In this document: one piece after another, positions 1-11,707 of the stretch | Layout: every line of letters starts with the position of its first letter | Position numbering within the stretch: position 1 is the first letter of the stretch | NCBI GenBank assembly: GCA_009809945.1 | Contig: WTPW01000371.1 | Coordinates: 1-64,000 of the forward strand | Direction of reading: 5' to 3' | Length of the DNA stretch: 64,000 nt | Origin: Gigaspora margarita | Taxonomy: Eukaryota; Glomeromycota; Glomeromycetes; Diversisporales; Gigasporaceae | The notes under the pieces: model-generated | The model's input: only the letters and a program-made list of their open reading frames with translations | The model's database searches: none | What the model was told of the DNA's origin: nothing | Position numbers and translations under genes: made by a program

Positions 1-80
1 ATACACTTCGTGAAATTTTCAATATCACTCCGTTCCTGGTATACACTCCGTGAAATTTTCAATATCACTCCGTTCCTGGT
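1..80. repeat. Two tandem copies of a 40-bp unit
   Basis: Two nearly identical 40-bp units lie head to tail at the window edge, so the array may continue outside. Each unit ends in the motif CCGTTCCTGGTA. The same ending occurs near 21.42, 25.94 and 36.15 kb and, inverted, upstream of the BTB-TLDc genes, which marks it as part of a dispersed repeat family. Confidence 0.8.
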
Positions 81-515
81 AAAAATTGAAGTAGTTATAT
101 TTGTTTATAAAGGCAGATATTTTTTATATGAGAAACAAATTTACTAAAAGACAGAAACTTTTATCAGAATAATTCAAAGTAATACCAAATATAAATATGC
201 ATAATTCCTTTAAAAATATAAGCCGAGTTTTAGGAAAATATAAAATTACCTATAAATACTATACGAAAATTTTAATCACTTTCAATAGAAAAGGACTATT
301 TTATTTTTAAAATAACTGATTCACATTAATATATTGAATTTTCTATAAATATAATTTCTTTTAATAAAATTGTTCTGCTTTTAAAACTTAATTGTAACTA
401 TCGTATCTTTGATCAATCTTGGTTGTGTCATGTGTATGGTGTAATCAAAGCCTTTTAGCTAATATATATATTTATCATTGTTAAAATTATATAAAACCCA
501 TATTATAATAAGAAA

Positions 516-820
516 ATTCTATTTTGACCCCGGTCAAAATGTCCTTCTCTTATAATTTAGGGTTAGTTTGGGCTATCATTATGCTAATGATAGCTGTGTT
601 TTTATATTAAAAAAATCCTAGCCAGCATTAACATAATTCTGGCTATTATTAATATAATCCCCGATCACTATATCAAGATCACGGGAGGATTAATTAATAA
701 TAAGCGGAAACATCGTTTCCGCTAATCCCCAACGGATCAGGATATTATTATTACTAATTCCGGCTCACACTAGCCCTAAATTCTAAAAAGGAGCCACTTT
801 GACCCGAGTCAAAATAGAAT
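516..820. mobile_element. MITE with ~50-bp terminal inverted repeats
   Basis: The ends are imperfect inverted repeats of about 50 bp. Both start ATTCTATTTTGAC and reach a TTTAGGGYTAGT motif on the inside. Each terminus also carries a small palindrome of the form TTTGACCCGGGTCAAA. An internal hairpin around 702-724 pairs GCGGAAAC with GTTTCCGC. There is no coding capacity. I could not define a target-site duplication, so the superfamily is unknown. Confidence 0.7.
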
Positions 821-980
821 TGGCCTACATAATATATTAGAAACTATTAATTTATGTATACAATTTTTTAATATGCATATTTTTTAATAATTAAGATAAA
901 AAATTTTGCCTAAAATATAAATTTAAAACTATAAAATCTAAATTTATTATATAATAAAAAAAGTTTACCATTTTTTTATA

Positions 981-1365
981 AGGCCACGCAAAGATAATTT
1001 TCCCAATTTTTCCAAAAAAAAAATTTTTTTTTTAAGTTCCTTATTGTACCAATTATTCCATTTTTGCCATTTAATTTTTCCCGGTGTCATCCGATGATGA
1101 CCTTAATTTTCCGTAATTACCCGATAGGTCCGTATAAAAAAAAAAAAAAAACAAAAAATTTCTGATTCCATGTTATGCAAACCGAAGAATTAACTTTGCG
1201 TGACCTTTGATGTGAACATGAATTAATTTAGGCCACGCAAAGTTGATTTTTAAAAAAAAAAATAAATAAAAATAAAAATAAAAAAATAAAAAAATCCGAC
1301 CCGCAGACCGGAATTTTGAAACACCAGGTTATGCAAAACGAAAAATTAACTTTGCGTGGCCTAAC
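981..1365. repeat. Inverted-repeat element with GGCCACGCAAAG ends
   Basis: Motif AGGCCACGCAAAG occurs in plus orientation at about 981 and 1231 and as its complement at about 1190 and 1352, giving two stacked inverted-repeat cassettes separated by A/T homopolymers. A degenerate relative lies at 2327-2493. This looks like a MITE family. No target duplication was found. Confidence 0.55.
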
Positions 1366-2326
1366 ATTCTCTTATTCTGTATTTTTTTAAAAAAAAAAAA
1401 GCCCCAAATAAAGCAAAGTAATAATATAGAAACCATATACTAAACTAATCAGAAAACATTTAATGCAACTATTTGATTTTTAGTATCAGGAAAATCTGGA
1501 ATCACCCTAAAAGAAAAAATTGAAATAATAATGATATAGACAATTAAATAAATATTCAAATTTTGAATTGGCCAAGTTTATCAATTTTAATTTTTCTAGC
1601 AACTCTAAATAAGGCAAGTCATTAATCATCACAGTTTGAATTTCTTCTTTAAAGGTTTTATTTACAAACTTTTTTCAGATAGATAATATCAATATTATAA
1701 TTCAAATTAAACCCACCATAAAGTCTAATGTTGTAATAAATCCAACTTTTCTGATTAATTTTTTCATTTTCCCCTACAATAACACCGCTCTAATAATCAT
1801 AGTAAAATTAGCCCCAAGAAAGTTTACGCAACTTATTTCTTTTAACTAAATTTCGAAAACTTTCATATATTATTTTAATTTAATATATTATGTTAACTTA
1901 ATATATTATACTTTTTATGAATATATTTTGAAAGTAAAGTGGAATAGTTGTAATTGTCATGCTAAGAATTTGTTAAAAATTTTTTTTATTAATAAAAACA
2001 GAAAAAGATTTTGGCAATGATCACCACTCGTTACCCCCAGTAGGGCCGTTGGAATTTCACCATATGCGCAATATTTTTAAAGTCATAAAACTTTATGTTA
2101 GGGTTATGATAATGACCGAAGGCTTATTCTATACCAAAATTTTCCAAAGAATTTTTTGTTAGTGAGCAGTAGATAGTTTCATAGGCAAAAATTTGAGTTA
2201 TCAGCACTTTTTTAAAAATGCATGATTTTCACGTTACACCTGATCTGGTGTAGCTCATTATAGTTAGAAATATTCATTTTATATTTTTTTCCATAAATTT
2301 ATCTGATAGAATAATACCTGCCGTTG

Positions 2327-2493
2327 ACTCAATTTTCTGATTCCCATTATGCAAAACGAAAAATTAACTTGTATGACATTAAATATGAACATGAGCCTAT
2401 TAATTTACGGTATCTTAAAACCAAAAAATCCGACCTACCGATTGGAACTTTGAAACACCAGTTATGCAAAATGAAAATCAACTCTATGTGGCC
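2327..2493. repeat. Degenerate copy of the 981-1365 repeat family
   Basis: This stretch follows the 1160-1365 repeat almost block by block: a TTATGCAAAACGAAAAATTA-like left end, a central 'aaaatccgac' segment, then a 'ttatgcaaaatg...tggcctaa' right end. Point changes and small deletions separate the copies. The open frame through it is incidental. Confidence 0.55.
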
Positions 2494-2499
2494 TAATAA

Positions 2500-3853
2500 T
2501 TTTAAAAGTTATTGAAAAAAAGGACGTAATTACTTTGAAATGATTTACAAGAACAATTCCAAATTGAAAAAGACAAGGAGAAAAAAAGAAGGTATTTTGT
2601 AAGAATTATTTAAAATTTTTTTTACTTTTCTCATATTTAAACCATTTATAAATGATGTTTCACTGATGTTTTCATTTTTGCCGATAAAAAATTAGTAAAA
2701 TGAATAATGTGCCTTACATAGGTTTGATTATATATGCCGTGTGTGTTACACCTTAATATAACATGTGATTTTTCTTTTTTCTATCAATGTTTGTCGTCAA
2801 AGATTGTTGCACTTAAATATAAGGAAACCTCTATAAATACACCTTTTCTAAGTGCACAATTTTCTCTAAATATACTCTTAAATTCTGGTCCAAATATATA
2901 CTTTGTTTTTTATAAATGCATTTTTCTTATTGGCCTCTAAATCACATTGTTCAAATTTAGTTCTTATGGCGCATTTAGAGATATTTGACTGTATATCAAG
3001 AACGTGGTTAAATGAAGAGATTTGAGAAGGGGAAATATGAAACCGGCATATCTTAGTTCTGAAACCAGTTTACACTTTTTCATCGTACACAAAATTTTGA
3101 TTCTGATCGAACAATTAAGATTTATGCATAGTTGCTCTGTAGGATATAATAGTTGGAATGGTAAATCTGTGAACGAGAGTTAACATTACCAGTTTGGACT
3201 TGTATTCACATATTTGTATTAAATATACAGTATTTTTTGCGTCTATCGGCTGATATTTAAAGTAGAATCTAACTGAAATCCAAGATTCTGAAATTAGATT
3301 TTCACAATACTATGTTTAAATATTTATAGTATTATCGTTTATGATGTCCTATTATTTGGTTTATAGAAATGATTACCAAAAACTGGATCAAGACTAGATG
3401 TTAGTCCCGTCACCTACATATACTACTGTGAAATTTAATGTAACTTTGCAGTCACGCAATGATAAACAGATCGGCATCTAAAATTCTTATAAAATGAGAT
3501 GGAGGCTTGTAAGTCTAAGCCGTTAACAGATGAGTCGACATATCCAAAGAACGAAATGCACACATAACACATAAAAAAAATTCTTACTAATAAAAACGCT
3601 CATCTCTTTAAATGTCATTAGCACTAGTGCTAGAAGTTAGTAAATGAGTCTATGCTTATGCTTAGATGAATAATTGTAAGTTTACTGCGCATAAGCAGAT
3701 CGTTATTTATATTTATATAACAAGCCCTATTGCATCATACAAGTATAATAATACATGCTATAAGGCTGTGCGGCAGAATTTAACTATAAATATAAATATA
3801 TTTAATAACACTCCTCCAAAAACAAATCGACATAATAAAATTTTTTGGTAAAA
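2500..3853. other. Gene-free interval upstream of the orphan gene
   Basis: No convincing coding sequence was seen. At about 2815-2992 there is AT-rich sequence with CTCTAAAT-type motifs and an end resembling the small insertion at about 54486-54543 (both contain GCATTTAGAGA and end GACTGT), so a worn transposon terminus is likely. The last few hundred bases presumably hold the promoter of the 3854 gene. No TATA box is obvious. Confidence 0.4.
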
Positions 3854-5143
3854 ATGGAAGATGACATATTTAAAGAAACTATTAAAGACAAAGTTTTCGG
3901 CGAATTTAGTTTTGATCATTTTCCATTTTTTGAGAAAAACAAATATGACATAGTTGATATACGAGATTTAACTTGTAAACATTTAATCGAAGAATTAGAT
4001 GAATACGAACCTGATGTAGATAAACTTAATAGAACTATAAATATGATGTCAAAAATATTTGAAGTACATTTAATTCATAATTTTGGCACTAATATCAATA
4101 CGAACAATAAAGAAGATATATCTGAAAATCATATAATCACTTATTTATCATCAGATATAAAAAAATTAGCAAAGTTATTTGCCGCATTCTCTACTGAAAT
4201 TATTCGTTGCCATAATCATGGAATGATTGACTTGAGACCATATAAATTAGCTAGCATCAATACATCAGTATTAAGTCCTGGAATATTTTCTAGAGCTGGC
4301 AACCAAATTAGATTGTCTCAAATATTAAATCATATGGAAACTTTTTTAAATAATACTAGTTTTGTAGATGAATATAACAAAAGAAATCATAAAAGAGCCA
4401 GCAAAACTGATGCATACAATATCATGATTAATTCCATAGCAACTTATTCAATTCCTTTTGGTGCTTATCCCCCAACATACGACAATACACAATTAGATAA
4501 AAATATATCATTCGCTCAACTTCTTTATCGAATTATAGGAGGTAATGATAAAATTAAACAACGTCAATCTGATCGATTTGATCCAGCAATTTTACCAAGT
4601 TTAACAGAAATACATAGTCATACTACTATCAAGATCATGCCTTTAGATCATCGTGAACTCGTATTCAAATTTGAAAAGGGTAAATTATTAATCACAAAAC
4701 TTTACATACATCCACATTGGATTGAAACTTTATGGAATCTTGTAATGCTTGAGATGAGATCAAAATGTGAACCAATAGTTAGTACTATGATTTGTTTTTA
4801 TACAGGAGTACTCAAAAGTGAAAAAGATTTCAATCTTGCATATCAACTTGGTATTATTTATAGTGGACCAGTAACTTTTACTCAATTTCATGAAGTTATT
4901 TGTAAAATTTCTGAAGTATGTCACTATAATTCAACTCTTGAAGGTACGAGAGATGTAAGAAATCTCATATCAACTGTGAGTTCATCGAAAGGCAATACTA
5001 TTTTACAATTATATATAATTTCTGGTGAAAATGTGTTAATAAGAATGATTAATATTTCTGCTATAATCATCTTGTTGCTTACCGTGGTGCAAACTGTTGT
5101 GTCAGTTTTAGCTTACATAGTATCAATAGAACAAATGAATTAA
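3854..5143 (+). CDS. Orphan protein with a C-terminal membrane anchor, 429 aa
   Basis: This is an intronless open frame from ATG 3854 (context aaaaATGg) to TAA 5143. The frame can be opened three codons earlier, but only at a TTG, so ATG 3854 is preferred. No signal peptide is visible. Residues 1-395 are mostly hydrophilic and show no domain I recognise. Residues about 399-423 form one strongly hydrophobic helix of Ile, Leu and Val, followed by only six residues (SIEQMN). That is the layout of a tail-anchored protein, whose bulk faces the cytosol and whose helix would be inserted after translation into the ER or mitochondrial outer membrane. Notable stretches are the N-terminal acidic segment DELDEYEPDVDK-like around residue 50 and the Pro/Tyr-rich AYPPTYD near residue 200. 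Its codon bias matches the AT-rich surroundings. It is the only uninterrupted gene in the first 11 kb. Function unknown. Confidence 0.75.
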   Translation: MEDDIFKETIKDKVFGEFSFDHFPFFEKNKYDIVDIRDLTCKHLIEELDEYEPDVDKLNRTINMMSKIFEVHLIHNFGTNINTNNKEDISENHIITYLSSDIKKLAKLFAAFSTEIIRCHNHGMIDLRPYKLASINTSVLSPGIFSRAGNQIRLSQILNHMETFLNNTSFVDEYNKRNHKRASKTDAYNIMINSIATYSIPFGAYPPTYDNTQLDKNISFAQLLYRIIGGNDKIKQRQSDRFDPAILPSLTEIHSHTTIKIMPLDHRELVFKFEKGKLLITKLYIHPHWIETLWNLVMLEMRSKCEPIVSTMICFYTGVLKSEKDFNLAYQLGIIYSGPVTFTQFHEVICKISEVCHYNSTLEGTRDVRNLISTVSSSKGNTILQLYIISGENVLIRMINISAIIILLLTVVQTVVSVLAYIVSIEQMN

Positions 5144-6433
5144 TATGAATAATAAGTTCTAATACATTTAGTTTTTTTTTTTTTTGCATTTACACATGTC
5201 TTTGAAATAATTTATCTTTTATAAAATTTCATTAATTCTTAAAAGGTAGTTCTTGACATAATGTAACATAGAAAAAGTGGGTGGATAACTTTCAATTCAA
5301 TCAAAAAATATCATTACTTTGAAATAATTCTTTAAAAACTAAATCTATTTCTTTCTCTAGTTTCAATCCTCGAAGCTCATCTGAGCACAAAAAACTACTC
5401 CCTTTAAACATCGATTTAAAATCGTCTACCTAAAATTTCCAACTCATTACATTTTTTACATATAGACAAATATATGAATTTGTACTATTAGTTATTTTAT
5501 ACTACAGTATAATTTTTGTCATTAATCAGGGGAACTGTGATAGAAAAGTTCATGAATAAAGTGTAATAAATCATCTGCTCATGAAATAACGAGCTTTTTG
5601 AACACTATTTAAAAAAATTGGAAATAGATTATTTGGTTTCAAAATAATGCATTCTTCTTTCATTTATATGATCTCGAGAATCAATTTCAATGAGAGTAGA
5701 AATTAATCTCTATTAACTGCTTAAAAATGGTTTATTATGTTCACTGCACAATGTTTAAATCCAACTTTCATCAAAGTCCAAACTAATCAGTTCAAGTTTA
5801 AACATAATTTTGAACTAATGTACAACAAAGATTAAATTTATATATAAAATGTATTTGATACCAAGTTATTATCACCAATTTAGTTTACTTTAGAATGGAA
5901 CATATTACAGAATTTTTTTATTTCTATATTGACTTGATGTGAGATCATGAGGCGTGACTTTGGTGATTTGGTCACCATGTTTTAGAGAGGAGGAATATAT
6001 TATCGGATTAGTGGTTTTATGTACCCCTACCTCGTACATAATATCGTAACCTGCAGTCCTTTAAAAGGCATTAAAAGACATTAAAAGACATAGAGAGGCT
6101 TAAACATGACTCACTGTTATTTGTAATAGCTTATTGCCACAACCTCGACCGACAAACTTCATATATAATCTAAGCTTTCTAAAAGTTGTTGCGTTTTCAT
6201 TTCTTGTAATTTTTTGGAAATGTACTTTTAGCCTGTGACGATATTTTTTTTAAAGCATAAAATAAACTATAATATTATGTAATTTATGTAATTTATGTAA
6301 ACGAATATAAAATACAAGAACCAGATAGAAAAAACATTAAAATATTTTCTTGTTATGTCACTTCTATACCTTAAATGGTATTGCACCATATTTTAGCGCT
6401 TACGCTCTTTTGATATAGCGATAGACATAACCT
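5144..6433. other. Gene-free AT-rich interval
   Basis: This interval follows the orphan gene and has a T-run at about 5171-5185. A short tandem of a 13-bp unit (TTAAAAGACA type) lies at about 6060-6090. No coding region or named element was recognised. Confidence 0.5.
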
Positions 6434-6441
6434 GGCACAGA

Positions 6442-7370
6442 CAGTGTTGGCCCATTTATATGTCATATAAATTTTTTTAAAAGATCATAATCATATAGTT
6501 GTTAAATCATAATTCATATGATTAAAATCATACGATATATGATTACTTGTCATATGATTGTTATGATCATAATTTTATTATGATATGATTAATAGTCATA
6601 TGATCTATATATAGAACTTAAAAGAATGTATGAAACAAGTTATTTTTGGATATAATCGATTTTTGGTCAATCGCCAATAATTGTTACATAGTAAAGTCTA
6701 AATTTTACTATGTAAATCGATTATTAGCGCTTAAGTAAACTTGTAGAGAAGACTAAACTACACACATGCTAAAAGTTTCATTAAAATCGGAGTACTTTTT
6801 ATTATTTGACTTTTAATTTTTACTTCAACGAATATATTTTGTTAATAAAATTTTAATTTCATCACTGAACGTAAAAATTAAAATCCAATTAATAAAAAGT
6901 TCTCCAATTTTGTTGTAAATTTCAGAATACACGTATTTTAATCTCCTAAATAAGTTTACTTAAGCGAATTTAATCAATTTACTTAGTAAAATTTGGACTT
7001 TACTATGTAGCAACTTTCATCGATCGTGTGGTAGTTTATTTTCATGTCAAAGACGTTTTTGAGTTTTTTGACCAAGAGGGGGGTATCTTATTTTAGAGAT
7101 GGCTTATGTTCAGCAATATAGGGTAAACAAACTATAAATAATGGCTAAAAAAACTAGTAACCTAAATTAGAGTTTTCTCTTAGCATTACCATAAATATTT
7201 TATTAGTTACTGAAAGTCATAGATCATATATGCTTGCATGATCTATGACTGGTCATATAGATCATATTGGTCATATAATGTCATAGATCATATATACTCA
7301 CAAAATGACTAAATGATCTATGACTAGTCATATAGATCATATTGGTCATATATATCATAATCCAACACTG
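6442..7370. mobile_element. Non-autonomous hAT-type element (929 bp)
   Basis: The termini are CAGTGTTGG and its complement CCAACACTG. They are flanked on both sides by the identical 8-mer GGCACAGA (6434-6441 and 7371-7378). An 8-bp target duplication with CAGTG-type ends is the hallmark of the hAT superfamily. Subterminal regions are filled with TCATATGAT / GATCATATA motifs in both orientations, probably transposase-binding arrays. The centre is a long imperfect palindrome (about 6672-7025). No transposase coding sequence is present, so mobilisation would have needed a transposase supplied in trans. Confidence 0.85.
6672..7025. repeat. Long imperfect palindrome inside the hAT element
   Basis: Arms of about 150-170 bp face each other around roughly 6845. 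The outer parts pair ACATAGTAAAGTCTAAATTT with its near complement at about 6990-7010. The next inner block contains GCGCTTAAGTAAACTTG and the innermost contains TTTTTATTATTTGACTTTTA. RNA from this region would form a long hairpin. The AAGTAAACTTG motif recurs in the palindromic satellite at 21.5-22.7 kb. Confidence 0.75.
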
Positions 7371-7708
7371 GGCACAGACGTGACAAAATTTCACACAAAA
7401 AAAATCATGTGGGTATATTGTTTAGACGACCCCAAAAAAGGCAATTGAAAATTAGGACGGTAATATCGATCAGAAAAGATAACAATAACAATAACACTGT
7501 CATATTATATCAAATCAGCGTTTATTTATCTGTGACGAATTTGAAGCATGCGTGCACCTATAGAATGTAAGAAAGTTTGGTGTGTAAGACGTAAATCCAA
7601 AATATAAATACAATAAACTGTGATGAAAATACTTATACGTATTTAATATTTTTAATATTGTAAATACTGAGTGTATATGTATTTAACCAGGAGCCATTGT
7701 ACTGCAAA

Positions 7709-9580
7709 ATGTCTTTTCGAATTATTGAATCATTTAATATTGTTGACTATCTGCTCACTATCTTTTTAATACTCCTTTTTTATCTTTTTCGTTTTTACTA
7801 TAAATATTTCACTCGTCCAAATCCACTTCCTGATCCTCTGCCATTACCATTCGAATTACAGGTATTATAATTATATTATACTTATTTTTATTTATGTTTA
7901 TCATGTTTAAATGTTTTTAGACTACAGTACTGTATATCCACAACACTATTTATAGAACCTCTTTTTTGATGGTAACTTCTAAAACTTTGTGTCAAAAATA
8001 TGGGGATATCTGTGAATTCAGATTAGGTGGATATGGAAGAATACTTCTTTCTAAAGCAGATTATTTTGAGAGTTTATTAATATCTTCAAGGAATTTATCA
8101 GTATCTATGAATAGTGAATATTCACCAGTTATGAATACACTTAAAAATTTTGGACGAGGGATAATTTTGAATAATAATTATGAAAGTTGGAAAATTAATA
8201 AATATTTTCTTGTACAATCACTTTCAACTCCTGGTTTTAATGAAGAAGCTATAAAACATACTAATGAATTATTTGAAAAGTTGGATGAATACTGGATTCA
8301 CTTAAAAAATCTCAATTATGCAATAATGATTGGTTTGAAATGGACATTTTACCATGGATAAATAGGTTTATGACTGATATTTCAATCATAATAACCAGTG
8401 AACATGGTTGTTCTATGTCATCCTATTATGATAGATTTAACTCTAATAAATCTAAACTTGAAAATTCTCTTGTTAATGATCCTAAATTATATAATTCTGA
8501 TAAACTCACCCAAGCCATCATGACTTATATGAGAGGAGCATCGTTATTTTATTTTGTTCATCCATTTTTGAGAAATTGTGTGCCATATTTTAAAAATAAA
8601 GCAGTTGCTCATATAAAAAATAGAAAAAAATATATCAGATACGTTTGATAGTATGATTGTAAGGAGAAAATTTGATTTTGAAAATGATCCTCAGAAATTT
8701 AAGTCGAAACATGATTTGTTAACTATTCTAATTTCTGCAAATCATGATGCTAAGAGTAAATTGATAGAGTCTTTAAATGATGAAGATATTAGAGCACTTT
8801 TATTTGACTCTTTTCTTGCTGGAAATGATACAGTATGTTTAATTTTTTTTTTAATTCAGTTTCATTATATTTATCTCTATATTATCCATATACTGTCAAA
8901 TATTTTTTCCTTTTTTTTTATACAATCTTCAAATACATTATGTTTGTGATTTACTACGTTTGTCAAAATCCACACGTAAAACAAAAACTGTTTGATGAAA
9001 TCGATTCAGTTTTTCCTGATTCTTTGGACAAATTATGTATTACTGCTGATCACCTTGCAAGACTAAAATATTGTGAAGCAATAATTAAAGAAACTTCTCG
9101 AATAACATCAGTGACGCCAGTATCAAAAAGAATTGCAAGTGCAGAATGTGAAGTTGCTGGGTATATATGGCCAACCAAAACTTTTTTCAATTAAATTACG
9201 CAAGTAATCATATGAATGAGAATTATTGGACAAATCCTACAGTTTTTGATCCGAATAGGTTTTATTTACAAAATAATTGGAATGAATTGAATGATGATTT
9301 AAGAAATTTTGATAAAGAGAATAAAAAATCTATTCATGACAAGAATAAGTATTTATTAGTTATTTTTGGTGGTGGTTTAAGAATTTGTCCTGGAAGAAAG
9401 TTAGCAATGATTAATAATTTATCTTTTATGGCATTAATGTTTAAAAAGTATGATGTAGAATTAGTTGATATGGAAACTCCATTGAAAACGCATACTAGAA
9501 TAGTTACTAATTGTCTAGAATTAAAAATAAAAATTAAACCTAGGAAATCATATTGTAATTATAATCTATTATTTACTTAA
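7709..9580 (+). pseudogene. Cytochrome P450 gene, frameshifted
   Basis: Exon 1 (7709-7861) encodes 51 residues: a membrane-anchor helix and a Pro-rich hinge (RPNPLPDPLPLPF). It ends in frame at a GT-AG intron (7862-7920). Downstream, P450 signatures appear in order but in different frames. The I-helix AGNDT ends at 8832, the K-helix ExxR (ETSR) is near 9090-9101, the FDPNRF (PERF-type) motif is near 9247-9264, and the haem-binding loop FGGGLRICPG is near 9366-9395, with Cys as the haem ligand. A second intron should start at GT 8833, but the expected acceptor near 8925 reads AA, and no AG lies between 8860 and the next coding block. Frame changes occur near 8310-8325, 8620-8630 (a seven-A run), 8925-8940 and 9165. 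A monooxygenase of the ER membrane is therefore the ancestral product. It is either a pseudogene or an error-rich draft of a real gene. Substrate unknown. Confidence 0.8.
7862..7920 (+). other. P450 intron 1 (59 bp, GT-AG)
   Basis: The intron starts GTATTATAAT and ends TTTTTAG. It is phase 0 and joins the Gln codon ending exon 1 to a frame that stays open into the 'KYGDICEFRL' region. Its short, T-rich form matches the other introns in the window. Confidence 0.75.
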
Positions 9581-11707
9581 ACCTTTAGTATTTATATTTC
9601 GTGGTTTAATGTTTCATTTCATTATATTATGATTATTTGTTATTTAAATATTAGTTATTTAACCGAGTTTATGTCAATATATAGTAAATTTACCTGACCC
9701 TTTTGACAAATTCCGAAAACATCCATCATTATAAATTATATTACTAACTTAACGTTTTGTATCCATAATTCTTATCTTAAAGTTCACAGTTATTTGATAA
9801 ATACCTATGTACACATCATTAAATGCTAAAAAATTATACGCTGTCGCTTGTTGATTTAAAATTGAAAATTAAATGATTTTATAAAATAGTACTAACATTG
9901 GAAAATTGTAAAACTTTTGAAGAAACTTTATGAAAGCTTTTAAAATCTGGTGAAAAATAAAAACAGATAATATTGATACGCATATCATTAATATTTAATG
10001 ATGTTATTGGAATTTACTCTCAATTACACATCCCAATTTTTGTTGGATTGCAAAATCCCACAATTATGTAGTAAAAGAAATCAACAAGAGTTAAATACTC
10101 GTAAAATGTTATAATAAATTCGATTACTTTTTGTAAATTTCGTTATTAACTTTTGTAGGTAGGATTAGACAAGTATTAATTCGTGAGTCAAGAATTAGAA
10201 ATATCATCAAATTGTTTATCGAGTTCGAATTCACGGAGGTTTTATTCGAAAAATCAATAGCTACAGTACATATAAATTTAACATTTGTAGAATCCATAGT
10301 CGTAACTCAAAACGTATAAAAACAATATTAAGCATTTATTGCTGTTTGCAAAATAAAGTATCTTTGATCAAGTTTTGCAGATCGCAGCACACGTAACGTA
10401 CGTACAATCACTTAATTATCATTGTGCAATTGTAAAGTGATTTTCTTAATAAAAATTCAATGTAATTAAAATATTTTTATGACCTCCTTATATCCATATC
10501 TTAAAAAAAAATGCATATGTTTTTAAAGACAATTTCCCATAATCTCGCAATCAGACAACAATCAGGTTGTGCGAGTTCGATCAGCAAAATTTGATCAAAG
10601 ATAATACTTAATAAAGACGTATTACTTTACCAAAAATTGAATAGAATTTTAGAATAACGAATTCGAATATTAGTTTAAAATTTAAGATTGCGAATTCGAA
10701 TATTAATAAAATATTATTATCAATTAATGAATAATTACATGTGGGTTAATATACGAAATTGAATTTTAGTATACAAAAAAATTTTGATTTAATAAATAAA
10801 GACAATTAACTATATTATATTTGAAGTTGAAGGCTATTTTTAACCTTTACTCGTAACAATAATAATGTCGACTGCTATGTCTCAGTATGCCCAGGCTAAT
10901 AAGCTAGAAAATAATCCAACCGATTTATGAATATTCAATAAATTTTTCTTACGGAATAATGTAGTATAGTGAAATTAAATAAGAGGTTCAAATTGATAGG
11001 GACTCATTCAGATTAAATTTAGTAATTCAATCAATCTGTTGATATGAACTAGTTAAATGCCCACGCTGATAAAATACGAAATTATTTTCGTTTTTCATTA
11101 ATTATTTCAAAGCGACAAAAGGTTACGAAACTAATGAAAGATAGCGAAACTAGTAAAAGTTACAAAACTGAAAAAAAAAAACAATATGAAATTGATAAAG
11201 AGAAATCCGGGAACTGATTTTTTAAAGTGAATTTATAAATAACCATTTTATTTAATAAACTTATTATGCTACGAAGATATAAAATATAAAGTTATTTTCT
11301 ATTAGTTGCATAATTAAAAGTGTATACTTTGCCAAGTTTTCATCTTTCGCCATCATGCAAAAAATGCTTCATTGATAGATATAAGTTATTCAATTTCAAC
11401 TTTATAATTAATTTAAACTTTAATTCCACATTAATGATGTATAATTTACCACTTTTTCCTTTACTATGTCGAATTTATTTTACCAAAATTTTTAGGATTT
11501 TTTGCTCTGGGAAAATATGCTATATCATTTGATCAAATCTTATATATTTAATAATAAAAAATTGTAAAAATATATGTTGTTATGTTATGCAATAATATGT
11601 ATTTAATATTCACATTTAAATGATAAGAATTCATATTTCATTTGGCAACGTTTATTTATTCACGATCTTGATATAACTTAAAATATGACCACATAACATT
11701 TGTACAT
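9581..11707. other. Intergenic; right part is the duplicated 3' flank of copy A
   Basis: About 9.58-10.47 kb holds no gene that I can recognise. From about 10,475 to 11,707 the sequence is homologous to 32.54-33.65 kb and 49.38-50.55 kb, the 3' flanks of copies C and E, so over 1.1 kb downstream of the gene was duplicated with it. The flank contains no conserved open frame. Confidence 0.7.
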
